Shown: one piece after another, positions 23,593-32,587 of the stretch | Layout: each line of letters opens with the position of its first letter | Numbering within the stretch: position 1 is the first letter of the stretch | Assembly (NCBI GenBank): GCA_963795795.1 | Contig: CAWCJS010000034.1 | Location: 620,001-684,000, forward strand | Source: Palsa-504 sp963795795 | GTDB taxonomy: Bacteria > Actinomycetota > Actinomycetes > Streptosporangiales > Streptosporangiaceae | Reading direction: 5' to 3' | Length of the DNA: 64,000 nt | Notes under the pieces: model-generated | Told to the model about the DNA's origin: nothing | Database searches by the model: none | Seen by the model: only the letters and a program-made list of their open reading frames with translations | Position numbers and translations under genes: made by a program

Positions 23593-24321
23593 TCAGGCGC
23601 CAGCGGTCAGTTCGGCCAGTTCGTCGGCGAAGCCCCGGGTCTTGTTGGGATCAACCGGGATGCCGGGGGCCATCGTGGTGGTGAAGGTGATCTTCTTCAG
23701 GTACCGGCCCTTGGCTGCGGCGGGCTTGAGCCTGATCACCTCGTCGAGGGCCGCGGCGTAGTTCTCGAGCAGCGCCGTCGGGGTGAACGAGGCCTTGCCG
23801 ATGACGAAGTGCAGGTTGGCGTTCTTGTCGACCCGGAACGCGATCTTGCCGCCCTTGATGTCGGTGACGGCCCGGCCGACGTCCGCGGTCACGGTGCCGG
23901 TCTTCGGGTTCGGCATCAGGCCGCGCGGGCCGAGGACCCGGGCGATCCGGCCGACCTTGCCCATCTGGTCCGGCGTGGCCACCGCCGCGTCGAAGTCGAG
24001 GAAGCCGCCCTGGATCCGCTCGATCAGGTCGTCGGAGCCGACGAAGTCCGCACCGGCCGCGCGGGCCTCCTCGGCCCGGTCGCCGGTCGCGAAGACCAGC
24101 ACCCGGACGGTCTTGCCCGTGCCGTTCGGCAGGTTGACCGTGCCGCGGACCATCTGGTCCTGCTTGCGCGGGTCGACGCCGAGCCGCAGCGCTACCTCGA
24201 CGGTGGGGTCGAACTTGGTCACCGTGGCCTTCTGAGCGAGGGTGACCGCCTCGGCGGGGCCGTACAGCCGCGTCCGGTCGATCTGCTCGCTGGCCTGACG
24301 GTAGGCCTTACTGCGCTTCAT
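23593..24321 (-). CDS. rplA: 50S ribosomal protein L1
   Basis: A 242-residue protein starting MKRSKAYRQASEQIDRTRLY with the L1 signature LGPRGLMPNPKTGTVTADVG. L1 forms the mobile stalk that moves E-site tRNA and represses the L11 operon in many species. It is 111 bases downstream of rplK. Normal length. Confidence 0.98.
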   Translation of the reverse strand: MKRSKAYRQASEQIDRTRLYGPAEAVTLAQKATVTKFDPTVEVALRLGVDPRKQDQMVRGTVNLPNGTGKTVRVLVFATGDRAEEARAAGADFVGSDDLIERIQGGFLDFDAAVATPDQMGKVGRIARVLGPRGLMPNPKTGTVTADVGRAVTDIKGGKIAFRVDKNANLHFVIGKASFTPTALLENYAAALDEVIRLKPAAAKGRYLKKITFTTTMAPGIPVDPNKTRGFADELAELTAGA

Positions 24322-24432
24322 TGCTGTCTCCTAGGTTCCGGGAGGTCGTGGTCAGCGGGCCGCGCGGGTCCTGCCACTGGGGTGAAATCCTGTTCACATA
24401 TAACTGCGGACCGGCGGGGTGTTGTTCCCTCC

Positions 24433-24867
24433 TCAGCCCTCGACCTTGATGCCCATCGAGCGGGCCGTGCCGGCGATGATCTTCTCGGCCGCCTCGATCG
24501 TGGTCGCGTTCAGGTCGGGCATCTTGGTCTGCGCGATCTCGCGGACCTGCGCCTTCGTAATGCTGCCGACCTTGGTCTTGTGCGGCTCGGCGCTGCCCTT
24601 GTCCACGCCGGCGGCCTTCTTGATCAGCTCGGGCGCGGGCGGCGTCTTGGTGATGAAGGTGAACGACCGGTCCTCGAAGATCGAGATCTCGACCGGGATG
24701 ATGTTGCCCCGCTGGCTCTCCGTCGCGGCGTTGTACTGCCGGACGAACTCCATGATGTTGACGCCGTGCGGGCCCAGCGCGGTCCCGACGGGCGGCGCGG
24801 GCGTGGCCTGGCCGGCCGGCAGCTGCACCTTGACCACTGCGGCGAGCCTTTTCCTTCTTGGCGGCAT
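24433..24867 (-). CDS. rplK: 50S ribosomal protein L11
   Basis: A 144-residue protein with GQATPAPPVGTALGPHGVNI at the N-terminal thiostrepton-binding domain (prolines present) and the C-terminal signature RSMGIKVEG. L11 binds the GTPase-associated centre of 23S rRNA and is needed for RelA activation. It is 32 bases downstream of nusG. Confidence 0.98.
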   Translation of the reverse strand: MPPRRKRLAAVVKVQLPAGQATPAPPVGTALGPHGVNIMEFVRQYNAATESQRGNIIPVEISIFEDRSFTFITKTPPAPELIKKAAGVDKGSAEPHKTKVGSITKAQVREIAQTKMPDLNATTIEAAEKIIAGTARSMGIKVEG

Positions 24868-24899
24868 GTGAATACGTCCTTACCTATTTCCCTGGAATC

Positions 24900-25664
24900 C
24901 TAGATCTTGGTTACCTGGTCGAACGACAGCTCCACGGGCGTCTCGCGACCGAAGATCGACACCAGCACCTTGAGCTTCTGGGTGTCCGGGTTGATCTCGT
25001 TCACGGTCGCGGGGAGCGTGGCGAACGGCCCGTCCATCACGGTAACCGACTCGCCGATCTCGAAGTCCGGCGCGGCCGTCCGCGCGGCCTCGGCCTGCTT
25101 CGTGCCGGCCTCGGGCTCCGGCGCCAGCAGGCCCGCGACCTCGCCGAGCTGCAGCGGCGAGGGCCGACTCGACAGGCCCACGAAGCCGGTCACGCCCGGC
25201 GTGTTCCGCACCACTGCCCACGATTCGTCGGTCAGCTCCATCCGGACCAGAATGTAGCCGGGCAGGACCTTCTCCGAGACCTGCTGCCGCTTGCCGCCCT
25301 TGATCTCGGTCACCTGATGGACCGGGACCTCGATCTGGAAGATGTAATCCTCCATGTTGAGCGACTGGATGCGGCTCTCCAGGTTGGTCTTCACCCGGTT
25401 CTCGTAGCCCGCGTAGGAGTGCACGACGTACCAGTCCCCCGGCAGCATGCGCAGCTCGCGCTTGAACTCCTCCAGCACATCGTCGACGGGCTCGCCCTGG
25501 TCGCCGTCGGCAGCCTGGGCGGCCTCTGGGTCCGCGTCGGAGTCGCCGGCGTCGTCCAGCGCGTCGATCTCGTCGCTGTGGTCGCTCACCTCGTCGGCCT
25601 CCCCCGCTTCCGCATCGGGATGTGACTGGCCCGTCGCCACGGAACCCAGCCGGGTCTCGGACAC
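24900..25664 (-). CDS. nusG: Transcription elongation/antitermination factor NusG
   Basis: A GTG start at 25662-25664 behind AAAGAGAGAG gives 254 residues. The first 70 are an acidic extension typical of actinobacteria. Then comes the NGN domain (WYVVHSYAGYENRVKTNLES, KVLPGYILVRMELTDESWAV), an insert, and the KOW domain (IGESVTVMDGPFATLPATVN). NusG links RNA polymerase to Rho or to ribosomal S10. It sits between secE and rplK in the universal order. Confidence 0.95.
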   Translation of the reverse strand: MSETRLGSVATGQSHPDAEAGEADEVSDHSDEIDALDDAGDSDADPEAAQAADGDQGEPVDDVLEEFKRELRMLPGDWYVVHSYAGYENRVKTNLESRIQSLNMEDYIFQIEVPVHQVTEIKGGKRQQVSEKVLPGYILVRMELTDESWAVVRNTPGVTGFVGLSSRPSPLQLGEVAGLLAPEPEAGTKQAEAARTAAPDFEIGESVTVMDGPFATLPATVNEINPDTQKLKVLVSIFGRETPVELSFDQVTKI

Positions 25665-25758
25665 GATTGCTCTCTCTTTCCTCTGGCCGTGATCATCTGC
25701 TGCGATCACGGCGCCGCGCCGGGCGGGCGCGGCCACTGTGCGGCGGCGCCGGGAGCGC

Positions 25759-26013
25759 CTAGCCGAACGCCCAGATCACCAGCTTGGTGAACCCGTAGTC
25801 CAGCGTGGTCACGAAGATCACCATGAACAGCACGAAGACCATGCACACGATCGTGTAGGTGACCAGCTCCTTGCGGGTCGGCCAGATGACCTTGCGCAGC
25901 TCGGCGACCATCTGCCGGAAGAACAGCGCCGGAGTCGTCTTGGGGGCGCGCTTGGCGGCGCGCCCGGGTCCGCTCCGCTTCTCCGGGGCCTCATCGCGTG
26001 TCTGAGTAGCCAT
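25759..26013 (-). CDS. secE: Preprotein translocase subunit SecE
   Basis: An 84-residue protein. It has a basic N-terminus, the amphipathic SecE signature VAELRKVIWPTRKELVTYT, and one membrane helix (IVCMVFVLFMVIFVTTLDYG). SecE clamps SecY in the Sec channel. The ATG at 26011-26013 was chosen over the longer open frame, which runs into the tRNA gene. It is upstream of nusG on the same strand. Confidence 0.95.
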   Translation of the reverse strand: MATQTRDEAPEKRSGPGRAAKRAPKTTPALFFRQMVAELRKVIWPTRKELVTYTIVCMVFVLFMVIFVTTLDYGFTKLVIWAFG

Positions 26014-26064
26014 AACCTCACCTATACGTCCGCTGGCTGCGCCGTCTCGCCGGACCACACCCGC

Positions 26065-26137
26065 AGGGCAGGAGGGACTCGAACCCCCAACCACCGGTTT
26101 TGGAGACCGGGACTCTGGCCAATTGAGCTACTGCCCT
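26065..26137 (-). tRNA. tRNA-Trp (anticodon CCA)
   Basis: On the minus strand a 73-nt cloverleaf starts AGGGCAGTAGCTCAATTGGC and ends with the acceptor strand CTGCCCT plus the discriminator G-side. The anticodon arm CCGGT-CTCCAAA-ACCGG has anticodon CCA, and the T arm contains GGTTCGAGTCC. tRNA-Trp just upstream of secE is the standard actinobacterial arrangement. No CCA tail is encoded. Confidence 0.95.
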
Positions 26138-26140
26138 CAG

Positions 26141-26170
26141 CTTCGTACATCACTGCTTCGTACATCACTG
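26141..26170. repeat. 15-bp tandem duplication
   Basis: CTTCGTACATCACTG occurs twice head to tail directly upstream of tRNA-Trp. It may be a duplicated promoter element or a simple slippage event. Confidence 0.7.
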
Positions 26171-26340
26171 CTGTTCAGCGCCCACCTGCCTCGTGCACGC
26201 GGGCATGCTGCCGCAAGACAGCACCGCTGTCGGTCCCTGCAGTGTACGTCCCATCGGCCGCTCCGTCGAACCAGGTGGCCCAAATCGGCCCAGGGAAAAC
26301 CGCGCGCCGGGCACGGCCGGCGGGTGGGACAATGAAGTCC

Positions 26341-27543
26341 ATGCCGACCAGAGTCTCCGCGCGCATCTCCGCCATCACCGAATCCGCCACGCTGGCTGTG
26401 GACGCCAAAGCCAAGGCGCTGAAGGCAGCGGGGCGGCCGGTCATCGGCTTCGGCGTGGGCGAGCCCGACTTCCCCACGCCCTCCTACATCGTCGAGGCCG
26501 CGCAGCGCGCCTGCGAGCAGCCGCGCTTCCAGAAGTACACCCCGGCCGCCGGCCTGCCCGAGCTGAGGCAGGCGGTCGCGGCCAAGACGGCCAGGGACTC
26601 CGGTTACCTGGTGGAACCCGGCCAGGTGCTGATCACCAACGGCGGCAAGCAGGCGGTGTACCAGACCTTCGCCACGCTGCTCGACCCGGGCGACGAGGTC
26701 CTCGTCCCGGCGCCGTACTGGACCACGTACCCGGAGGCCATCGCGCTGGCGGGCGGCGTCATGCGCCCGGTGCCGACCGACGAGCACTCCGGCTACCAGG
26801 TCACGATCGACGACCTCGAGGCGGCCCGGACCAGCCGCACCAAGGTGCTGCTCTTCGTGTCCCCGTCCAACCCCACCGGGGCGGTCTACCCGCCGGCCAT
26901 GGTCAAGGCCATCGGGCAGTGGGCAGCGGAGCACGGCCTGTGGGTGGTCACCGACGAGATCTACGAGCACCTGGTCTACGGCGGCGCGGTGTTCTCCTCC
27001 ATCCCGGTGCAGGCCCCGGAGGTCGCCGACACCTGCGTGGTGGTGAACGGGGTAGCCAAGACCTACGCGATGACCGGCTGGCGGGTCGGCTGGATGATCG
27101 GCCCCCGCGACGTGATCGACGCCGCGGCCAACCTGCAGAGCCACGCCACCTCCAACGTCTGCAACGTGGCGCAGGCGGCGGCGCTCGCCGCCGTCTCGGG
27201 CGACCTGGCCGCCGTGGCGGTCATGCGCGAGGCGTTCGACCGGCGCAGGCAGACCATGACCAGGATGCTGAACGAGATCGACGGCGTGCTCTGCCCGGAG
27301 CCGCAAGGGGCCTTCTACTGCTACCCCAGCGTCAAGGGCCTGCTCGGCCGGGAGATCGCCGGGCGCCGGGCCCACACCTCGGCGGAACTGGCGGACCTCA
27401 TCCTGGACGAGGCAGAGGTGGCCGTGGTGCCCGGCGAGGCGTTCGGCACCCCCGGGTATTTCCGGCTGTCCTGCGCGCTCGGCGACGCCGATCTCGAAGA
27501 AGGCGTCGCCCGGATGGCCAAGCTGCTCGCGGGCGCCCATTAG
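26341..27543 (+). CDS. Pyridoxal-phosphate aminotransferase, aspartate type (class I/II)
   Basis: The 400-residue product starts MPTRVSARISAITESATLAV. It has the fold-type I markers GVGEPDFPTP, NGGKQAVYQ, SPSNPTGAVY, TDEIYEHLVYGG and the PLP lysine at residue 240 in NGVAKTYAMTGWRVGW. The C-terminal arginine is in YFRLSCALGD. It most likely makes aspartate/oxaloacetate interconversion with 2-oxoglutarate in the cytosol. An aspartate aminotransferase next to secE and an adenosine deaminase next to it are conserved in streptomycetes. Another ATG lies nine bases upstream. Confidence 0.93.
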   Translation: MPTRVSARISAITESATLAVDAKAKALKAAGRPVIGFGVGEPDFPTPSYIVEAAQRACEQPRFQKYTPAAGLPELRQAVAAKTARDSGYLVEPGQVLITNGGKQAVYQTFATLLDPGDEVLVPAPYWTTYPEAIALAGGVMRPVPTDEHSGYQVTIDDLEAARTSRTKVLLFVSPSNPTGAVYPPAMVKAIGQWAAEHGLWVVTDEIYEHLVYGGAVFSSIPVQAPEVADTCVVVNGVAKTYAMTGWRVGWMIGPRDVIDAAANLQSHATSNVCNVAQAAALAAVSGDLAAVAVMREAFDRRRQTMTRMLNEIDGVLCPEPQGAFYCYPSVKGLLGREIAGRRAHTSAELADLILDEAEVAVVPGEAFGTPGYFRLSCALGDADLEEGVARMAKLLAGAH

Positions 27544-27683
27544 GCACGGCACACTGAGCGGATGCAGTGCTCGCCGCTCGCCTCCGGGCCCACACCCACC
27601 TCCCCATTCCCCCTTCACTGCACCTCCTTCCCTCGTCGCTTCGCTCCTCAGTCCAGTCGGCGCCGCGGCCCTTCGGCTCGCTT

Positions 27684-28697
27684 ATGGCCAGGTCGCTGAC
27701 CGCACTCCCGAAGGCGCACCTGCACCTGCACTTCACCGGGGCCATGCGGCACGCGACCCTGGTCGAGCTGGCCGGCCGGCACCGGATCAGGCTGCCTTCC
27801 GCGCTCACCGACGAATGGCCGCCGCACCTGAGCGGCACCGACGAGCGCGGCTGGTTCCGGTTCCAGCGGCTGTACGACATGGCGCGTTCGGTCCTGCGCA
27901 CCCCGGCCGACGTGCGCCGGCTCATCACCGAGACCGCCGAGGACGAGCGGGCCGAGGGCTCGCGCTGGCTGGAGATCCAGGTCGACCCGGACGGGTACGC
28001 GGCGCGGTTCGGCGGGATCACGGCCGTGCTCGAGCTCGTGCTCGACGCGGCCGCGGCCGCGGGGCGGGCCACCGGGGTCGGGATCGGCATCGTCGTCGCG
28101 GCCAACCGGACCAAGCACCCGCTGGAGGCCAGGACCCTGGCCCGGCTGGCCGCCCAGTACGCGGGGCGCGGGGTGACCGGATTCGGCCTGTCCAACGACG
28201 AGCGGCGCGGTCCCGCGCGCGACTTCGTCCCGGCGTTCCGCATCGCCGAGCGCGGCGGGCTGCTCCTCGTGCCGCACGGCGGCGAGCTGGCCGGCCCGGC
28301 CAGCGTGGCGGCCTGCCTGGACGACCTGCACGCCGACCGCATCGGCCACGGGATCCGCGCCGCGGAGGATCCCGCGCTGGTCAAGCGGCTGGCCGCCGAG
28401 GGCGTCACCTGCGAGGTCTGCCCGTCGTCCAACGTCGCGCTCGGCATTTTCGCCGGGCCGGCGCAGGTCCCGCTGCGGCCGCTGTTCGAGGCCGGCGTCC
28501 CGGTCGCGCTCGGGGCCGACGACCCGCTGCTGTTCGGCCCGCGGCTGGCCGCGCAGTACGAGATCGCCAGGGACGCGCACGGGTTCACCGACGCCGAGCT
28601 GGCCGACCTGGCCCGGGCGTCGGTGCTCGGCTCGGCCGCGCCGCCCGCGCTGCGCGCACCGCTGCTGGCCGGGATCGACGCCTGGCTCGCGGATTAA
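27684..28697 (+). CDS. add: Adenosine deaminase family protein
   Basis: A 337-residue amidohydrolase. The zinc-binding HLHLH is at residues 12-16 (KAHLHLHFTGAM), followed by HGGEL with the third His, GHGIRAAEDP and the catalytic DD in LGADDPLLFG. These match adenosine/adenine deaminases, which turn (deoxy)adenosine into (deoxy)inosine in purine salvage. The neighbouring gene order fits the streptomycete locus. Substrate preference (adenosine, adenine or 6-aminodeoxyfutalosine) cannot be settled from sequence alone. Confidence 0.85.
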   Translation: MARSLTALPKAHLHLHFTGAMRHATLVELAGRHRIRLPSALTDEWPPHLSGTDERGWFRFQRLYDMARSVLRTPADVRRLITETAEDERAEGSRWLEIQVDPDGYAARFGGITAVLELVLDAAAAAGRATGVGIGIVVAANRTKHPLEARTLARLAAQYAGRGVTGFGLSNDERRGPARDFVPAFRIAERGGLLLVPHGGELAGPASVAACLDDLHADRIGHGIRAAEDPALVKRLAAEGVTCEVCPSSNVALGIFAGPAQVPLRPLFEAGVPVALGADDPLLFGPRLAAQYEIARDAHGFTDAELADLARASVLGSAAPPALRAPLLAGIDAWLAD

Positions 28698-28727
28698 GTC
28701 TTTCGCCGGGACCGGCCCGCACCGGAT

Positions 28728-28960
28728 AGACTCGGGAGCACATGGCGATGATCCGGCTATCACCGGTGAGCCCCCGGAAGAAAGGGCCGTACGGCCCGAG
28801 TAGAACCGGGCGGGTCCGGCCCGTCACAGCCGGCTGACGAGCGGTCGCCGGGCCCCTACGGGCGAGGCGGCAAGCGAGGTGGTACCGCGGTACGCCCGCG
28901 CGGGAGCGGGCGCGTCGTCCTCGTGGCATTTACCCGAACGCCGCACCGCGAGGACCCGCC
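28728..28960 (+). promoter_or_regulatory. Translational ileS T-box riboswitch
   Basis: The invariant T-box TGGTACCGCGG lies at 28879-28889. A short stem I carries the specifier ATC (isoleucine) in CCGGCTATCACCGG, and the actinobacterial motif GAGTAGAACCGGGCGGG follows. Downstream, GTCCTCG (28917-28923) is fully complementary to CGAGGAC (28949-28955), the ribosome-binding site of ileS. So the off state hides the site and uncharged tRNA-Ile should free it. This is the translational class known from mycobacteria and relatives. Confidence 0.93.
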
Positions 28961-28961
28961 A

Positions 28962-31900
28962 ATGTCTGCGCATACCCAACCAACCAACCCCGACCGACCT
29001 CCCGGTTATCCGCTCTCCGGGGGCACCGGAGTACCCGCTCAGCCGAGCTTCCCCGCGCTCGAGCGCGACGTGCTCGAGTACTGGCTGGCCCAGGACACGT
29101 TCCGCGAGTCCGTCCGGCAGCGCGACGCGGACCGCGAGTTCGTGTTCTACGACGGGCCGCCGTTCGCCAACGGGCTGCCGCACTACGGGCACCTGCTCAC
29201 CGGGTACGTCAAGGACCTGGTCCCGCGCTTCCGCACGATGCAGGGCCGCAAGGTCGAGCGCCGGTTCGGCTGGGACTGCCACGGCCTGCCCGCCGAGGTC
29301 GAGGCGGAACGGCAGCTCGGAATCTCCGGCAAGGCCGACATCCTGGCCATGGGGATCGAGAAGTTCAACCAGGCCTGCCGGGAGTCGGTGCTGCGCTACA
29401 CCCGCGAGTGGCAGGACTACGTCACCCGCCAGGCGCGCTGGGTCGACTTCGACCACGACTACAAGACGCTCGACGTGTCCTACATGGAGAGCGTCATGTG
29501 GGCGTTCAAGCAGCTCTGGGACAAGGGCCTGGTCTACCAGGGGTTCAAGGTGCTGCCCTACTGCTGGCGGTGCGAGACCCCGCTGTCCAACCACGAGCTG
29601 CGGATGGACGACGACACCTACGCCGAGCGGCAGGACCCGTCGGTCACGGTCCGGTTCAAGCTGGAGACCGGGGAGTGGCTGCTGGCCTGGACCACCACGC
29701 CGTGGACGCTGCCGTCGAACCTGGCCTGCGCGGTCGGCCCGGACATCAGCTACGTGGTGGTGGCCAAGGACGGCGAGCGGTACATCCTGGCCGCCGACCG
29801 GCAGGCCGCCTACGAGCAGGAACTGGAAGAGGCGGCCGTGGTCGGCACGCTGACCGGGGCCGAGCTGGCCGGGCGCCGGTACGACCCCCTGCTGCCCTAC
29901 CTGACCGACACCGACAGGTTCGGCACCGAGGACGCGTTCCGCGTCATCCTCTCCGACGACGTCACCACCGAGGACGGCACCGGGGTGGTGCACATGGCCC
30001 CCGCGTACGGCGAGGCCGACGCCCTGGCCTGCAACGCGGCCGGCATCCCCACCGTGCTCACCGTGGACGAGCAGGCCCGGTTCACCGGCGTGGTCCCCGA
30101 CTTCGCGGGCCAGCACGTGTTCGAGGCGAACGCCGGGATCACCGCGAAGCTGCGCGAGCAGGGCAGCCTGGTCCGCGCCGCCACCCACACGCACTCCTAC
30201 CCGCACTGCTGGCGCTGCCGTAACCCGCTGATCTACAAGGCGGTGTCCAGCTGGTTCGTCGCGGTCACGACCTTCAGGGACCGGATGGTCGAGCTGAACG
30301 AGCAGATCACCTGGGTCCCCGGCCACGTCAAGGACGGCCAGTTCGGCAAGTGGCTGAGCGGCGCGCGGGACTGGTCGATCAGCCGGAACCGGTTCTGGGG
30401 CTCGCCGATCCCGGTCTGGCAGAGCGACGACCCGGCCTACCCGCGCACCGACGTGTACGGCTCGCTGGACGAGCTCGCGCGCGACTTCGGCGTGCGGCCC
30501 GCCGACCTGCACCGCCCGGCGATCGACGAGCTGACGAGGCCGAACCCGGACGACCCGACGGGCCAGTCGGTGATGCGCCGGGTACCCGAGGTGCTCGACT
30601 GCTGGTTTGAGTCGGGGTCGATGCCGTTTGCCCAGGTGCACTACCCGTTCGAGAACCGGGACTGGTTCGACGGCCACTATCCGGGTGACTTCATCGTCGA
30701 GTACATCGGCCAGACCCGCGGCTGGTTCTACACCCTGCACGTGCTGGCCACCGCGCTGTTCGACCGGCCCGCGTTCCGTAGCTGCGTCAGCCACGGCATC
30801 GTGCTCGGCAACGACGGGCAGAAGATGTCCAAGAGCCTGCGCAACTACCCGGACGTGAACGAGGTCTTCGACCGCTACGGCTCGGACGCGATGCGCTGGT
30901 TCCTGATGGCCAGCCCGATCCTGCGCGGCGGGAACCTGATCGTCACCGAGCAGGGCATCAGGGACGCGGTCCGCCAGGCGATCCTGCCCCTGTGGAACAG
31001 CTACTACTTCTTCGCCCTCTACGCGAACGCCGAGGCCTACCAGGCCCGCGCGTCCATGCCCGGCGAAGCCTCGGGGGGGCGCGGGGGGGTCGTCCCCCCC
31101 GGAGCCAGCACCGCGAGCCCGCACGTGCTCGACAGGTACATCCTGGCCAAGACGCGCGCCGCGGTGACCCAACTGGAGCAGCTGCTCGACGTCTACAACG
31201 TCGGCGGCGCCTGCCAGGTGCTGCTCGAGCACCTGGAAGTGCTCACGAACTGGTACATCCGCCGGTCACGGCACCGGTTCTGGGCCGGGGAGCGGGCGGC
31301 GATGGACACGCTCTGGACGGTCCTCGAGGCCGTCTGCCGGGCCGCGGCGCCGCTGCTGCCGTACACGACCGAGGCCATCTGGCGCGGGCTGACCGGTGAG
31401 CCGAGCGTCCACCTGGCCTCCTGGCCCGACGTGAGCGCCTGGCCGCAGGACGCGGAGCTGACCGGGGCCATGGACCTGGTGCGCGCCGCGTGCAGCACCG
31501 CGCTCGGCCTCAGGAAGGCGCGCGGCCTGCGGGTCCGGCTGCCGCTGGCGGCGCTGGTTATCGCGCACCCCGACGCCAAGTCGCTCGAGCCGTTCACGGA
31601 GCTGATCGCCGAGGAGGTCAACGTCAAGTCCGTCGAGCTGTCCGCCGAAGTGTCCAGGCTCGGCACGTTCGAGCTGGCCGTCAACCCCCGGCTGCTCGGG
31701 CCGCGGCTCGGCGGGAGGGTGCAGGAGGTCATCCGCGCGGTCAAGGCGGGCGCCTGGACCCGATCCGGTGACCGGATCACCGCCGCCGGGGTCGACCTCG
31801 GACCCGGCGAGTACGAACTAAGGCTGGCCGCCACCGACCCGGACTCGACCTCGGCCCTGCCCGGCAACCTGGGCCTGGTCGCGCTCGACACGCGGGTGAC

Positions 31901-32180
31901 GCCCGAACTCGCCGCCGAGGGAACCGCGCGGGACGTGGTCCGGATCGTGCAGCAGGCCCGCCGGGACGCCGGCCTGGACGTGTCGGACCGGATCCGGCTC
32001 ACGGTCGGCGCCGACGGCGCCACAGCCGACGCGATCCGGGCGCACGCCGGAATGGTCACCGCGGAAACCCTCGCCGTGAGCCTGGACGTGCGGCCCGCCG
32101 ATGAGGTCAGCGGCGACCCGCAGTCCGTCGGCGACGGCCTGGTCACGGTCATCGTCACCAAGGAGACGGCCGCCGCGTGA
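28962..32180 (+). CDS. ileS: Isoleucyl-tRNA synthetase
   Basis: A 1072-residue class I synthetase. It has the HIGH motif as HYGH at residues 74-77 (DGPPFANGLPHYGH) and the editing domain near residues 200-400 with WTTTPWTLPSN. KMSKS is at 621-625 (GQKMSKSLRNYPD). The sequence resembles the mycobacterial, eukaryote-like IleRS (IleS2 type), which is often naturally less sensitive to mupirocin. A Gly/Pro-rich insert lies at about residues 700-718 and is encoded by long G and C runs. The ATG behind CGAGGAC is set by the riboswitch. Confidence 0.97.
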   Translation: MSAHTQPTNPDRPPGYPLSGGTGVPAQPSFPALERDVLEYWLAQDTFRESVRQRDADREFVFYDGPPFANGLPHYGHLLTGYVKDLVPRFRTMQGRKVERRFGWDCHGLPAEVEAERQLGISGKADILAMGIEKFNQACRESVLRYTREWQDYVTRQARWVDFDHDYKTLDVSYMESVMWAFKQLWDKGLVYQGFKVLPYCWRCETPLSNHELRMDDDTYAERQDPSVTVRFKLETGEWLLAWTTTPWTLPSNLACAVGPDISYVVVAKDGERYILAADRQAAYEQELEEAAVVGTLTGAELAGRRYDPLLPYLTDTDRFGTEDAFRVILSDDVTTEDGTGVVHMAPAYGEADALACNAAGIPTVLTVDEQARFTGVVPDFAGQHVFEANAGITAKLREQGSLVRAATHTHSYPHCWRCRNPLIYKAVSSWFVAVTTFRDRMVELNEQITWVPGHVKDGQFGKWLSGARDWSISRNRFWGSPIPVWQSDDPAYPRTDVYGSLDELARDFGVRPADLHRPAIDELTRPNPDDPTGQSVMRRVPEVLDCWFESGSMPFAQVHYPFENRDWFDGHYPGDFIVEYIGQTRGWFYTLHVLATALFDRPAFRSCVSHGIVLGNDGQKMSKSLRNYPDVNEVFDRYGSDAMRWFLMASPILRGGNLIVTEQGIRDAVRQAILPLWNSYYFFALYANAEAYQARASMPGEASGGRGGVVPPGASTASPHVLDRYILAKTRAAVTQLEQLLDVYNVGGACQVLLEHLEVLTNWYIRRSRHRFWAGERAAMDTLWTVLEAVCRAAAPLLPYTTEAIWRGLTGEPSVHLASWPDVSAWPQDAELTGAMDLVRAACSTALGLRKARGLRVRLPLAALVIAHPDAKSLEPFTELIAEEVNVKSVELSAEVSRLGTFELAVNPRLLGPRLGGRVQEVIRAVKAGAWTRSGDRITAAGVDLGPGEYELRLAATDPDSTSALPGNLGLVALDTRVTPELAAEGTARDVVRIVQQARRDAGLDVSDRIRLTVGADGATADAIRAHAGMVTAETLAVSLDVRPADEVSGDPQSVGDGLVTVIVTKETAAA

Positions 32181-32587
32181 CCGCGGATTAACCCCGGGCC
32201 GCGAGTTGTTACCGGCCGATTACGCGCGCGCCGGACGTTGAGCCGGCCGGGCGGGCCGAACGTAGATGCAAGTGGAGGCCAGTGTCCGCGGCTGCCACGA
32301 AAGATCACCGGATCTGGTGAGCGCGACCATCGATGATCACCGACCCGGTGAGCCGTGTCCTTTCGAGCAGGCAGCCGCGGTCCTGGTCCCCGGACGATCG
32401 CGGGAGGCACCACAGCAAAACGCGTGAACCGATAGAACCCGGCAGGAACCAGCAGACATCGCCGGCGCCGACGACACATCTATGGGCGCGCCGCCAAATG
32501 TCCCGCCGGGATTTGGTATTGCGCCGAACCGTTCCGCTCACCTTCACGTGTACATGGGCGAGACATGTGCCCACGGAAGGGAACGGT
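32181..32587 (+). promoter_or_regulatory. Gene-free upstream region of the first propeller gene with paired inverted repeats
   Basis: These 407 bases show no gene. Two similar inverted repeats, TCACC-N6-GGTGA at 32305-32320 and TCACC-N5-GGTGA at 32337-32351, lie 32 bases apart, about three helical turns. They look like a double operator for a dimeric regulator. Nearer the gene, the block GCTCACCTTCACGTG at 32536 is shared with the upstream region of the second propeller gene. Confidence 0.5.
32536..32558 (+). promoter_or_regulatory. Conserved upstream block of propeller gene 1
   Basis: GCTCACCTTCACGTG followed by a variable base (T here) and ACATGGG lies 52 bases before the ATG. The same block lies 51 bases before the second propeller gene at 33806-33828, although the sequences around it differ. 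It probably is a promoter or regulator site shared by the two genes. Confidence 0.5.

Noticed and set aside
26141..26170. 15-bp tandem repeat as a phage attachment site next to tRNA-Trp
   Set aside because: It does not duplicate the tRNA 3' end, lies at the 5' side of the tRNA gene, and no integrase is in view.
31070..31110. G-run/C-run hairpin inside ileS as a terminator
   Set aside because: It lies in the coding sequence and encodes a Gly/Pro-rich insert. The frame stays open and the conserved parts of IleRS follow.
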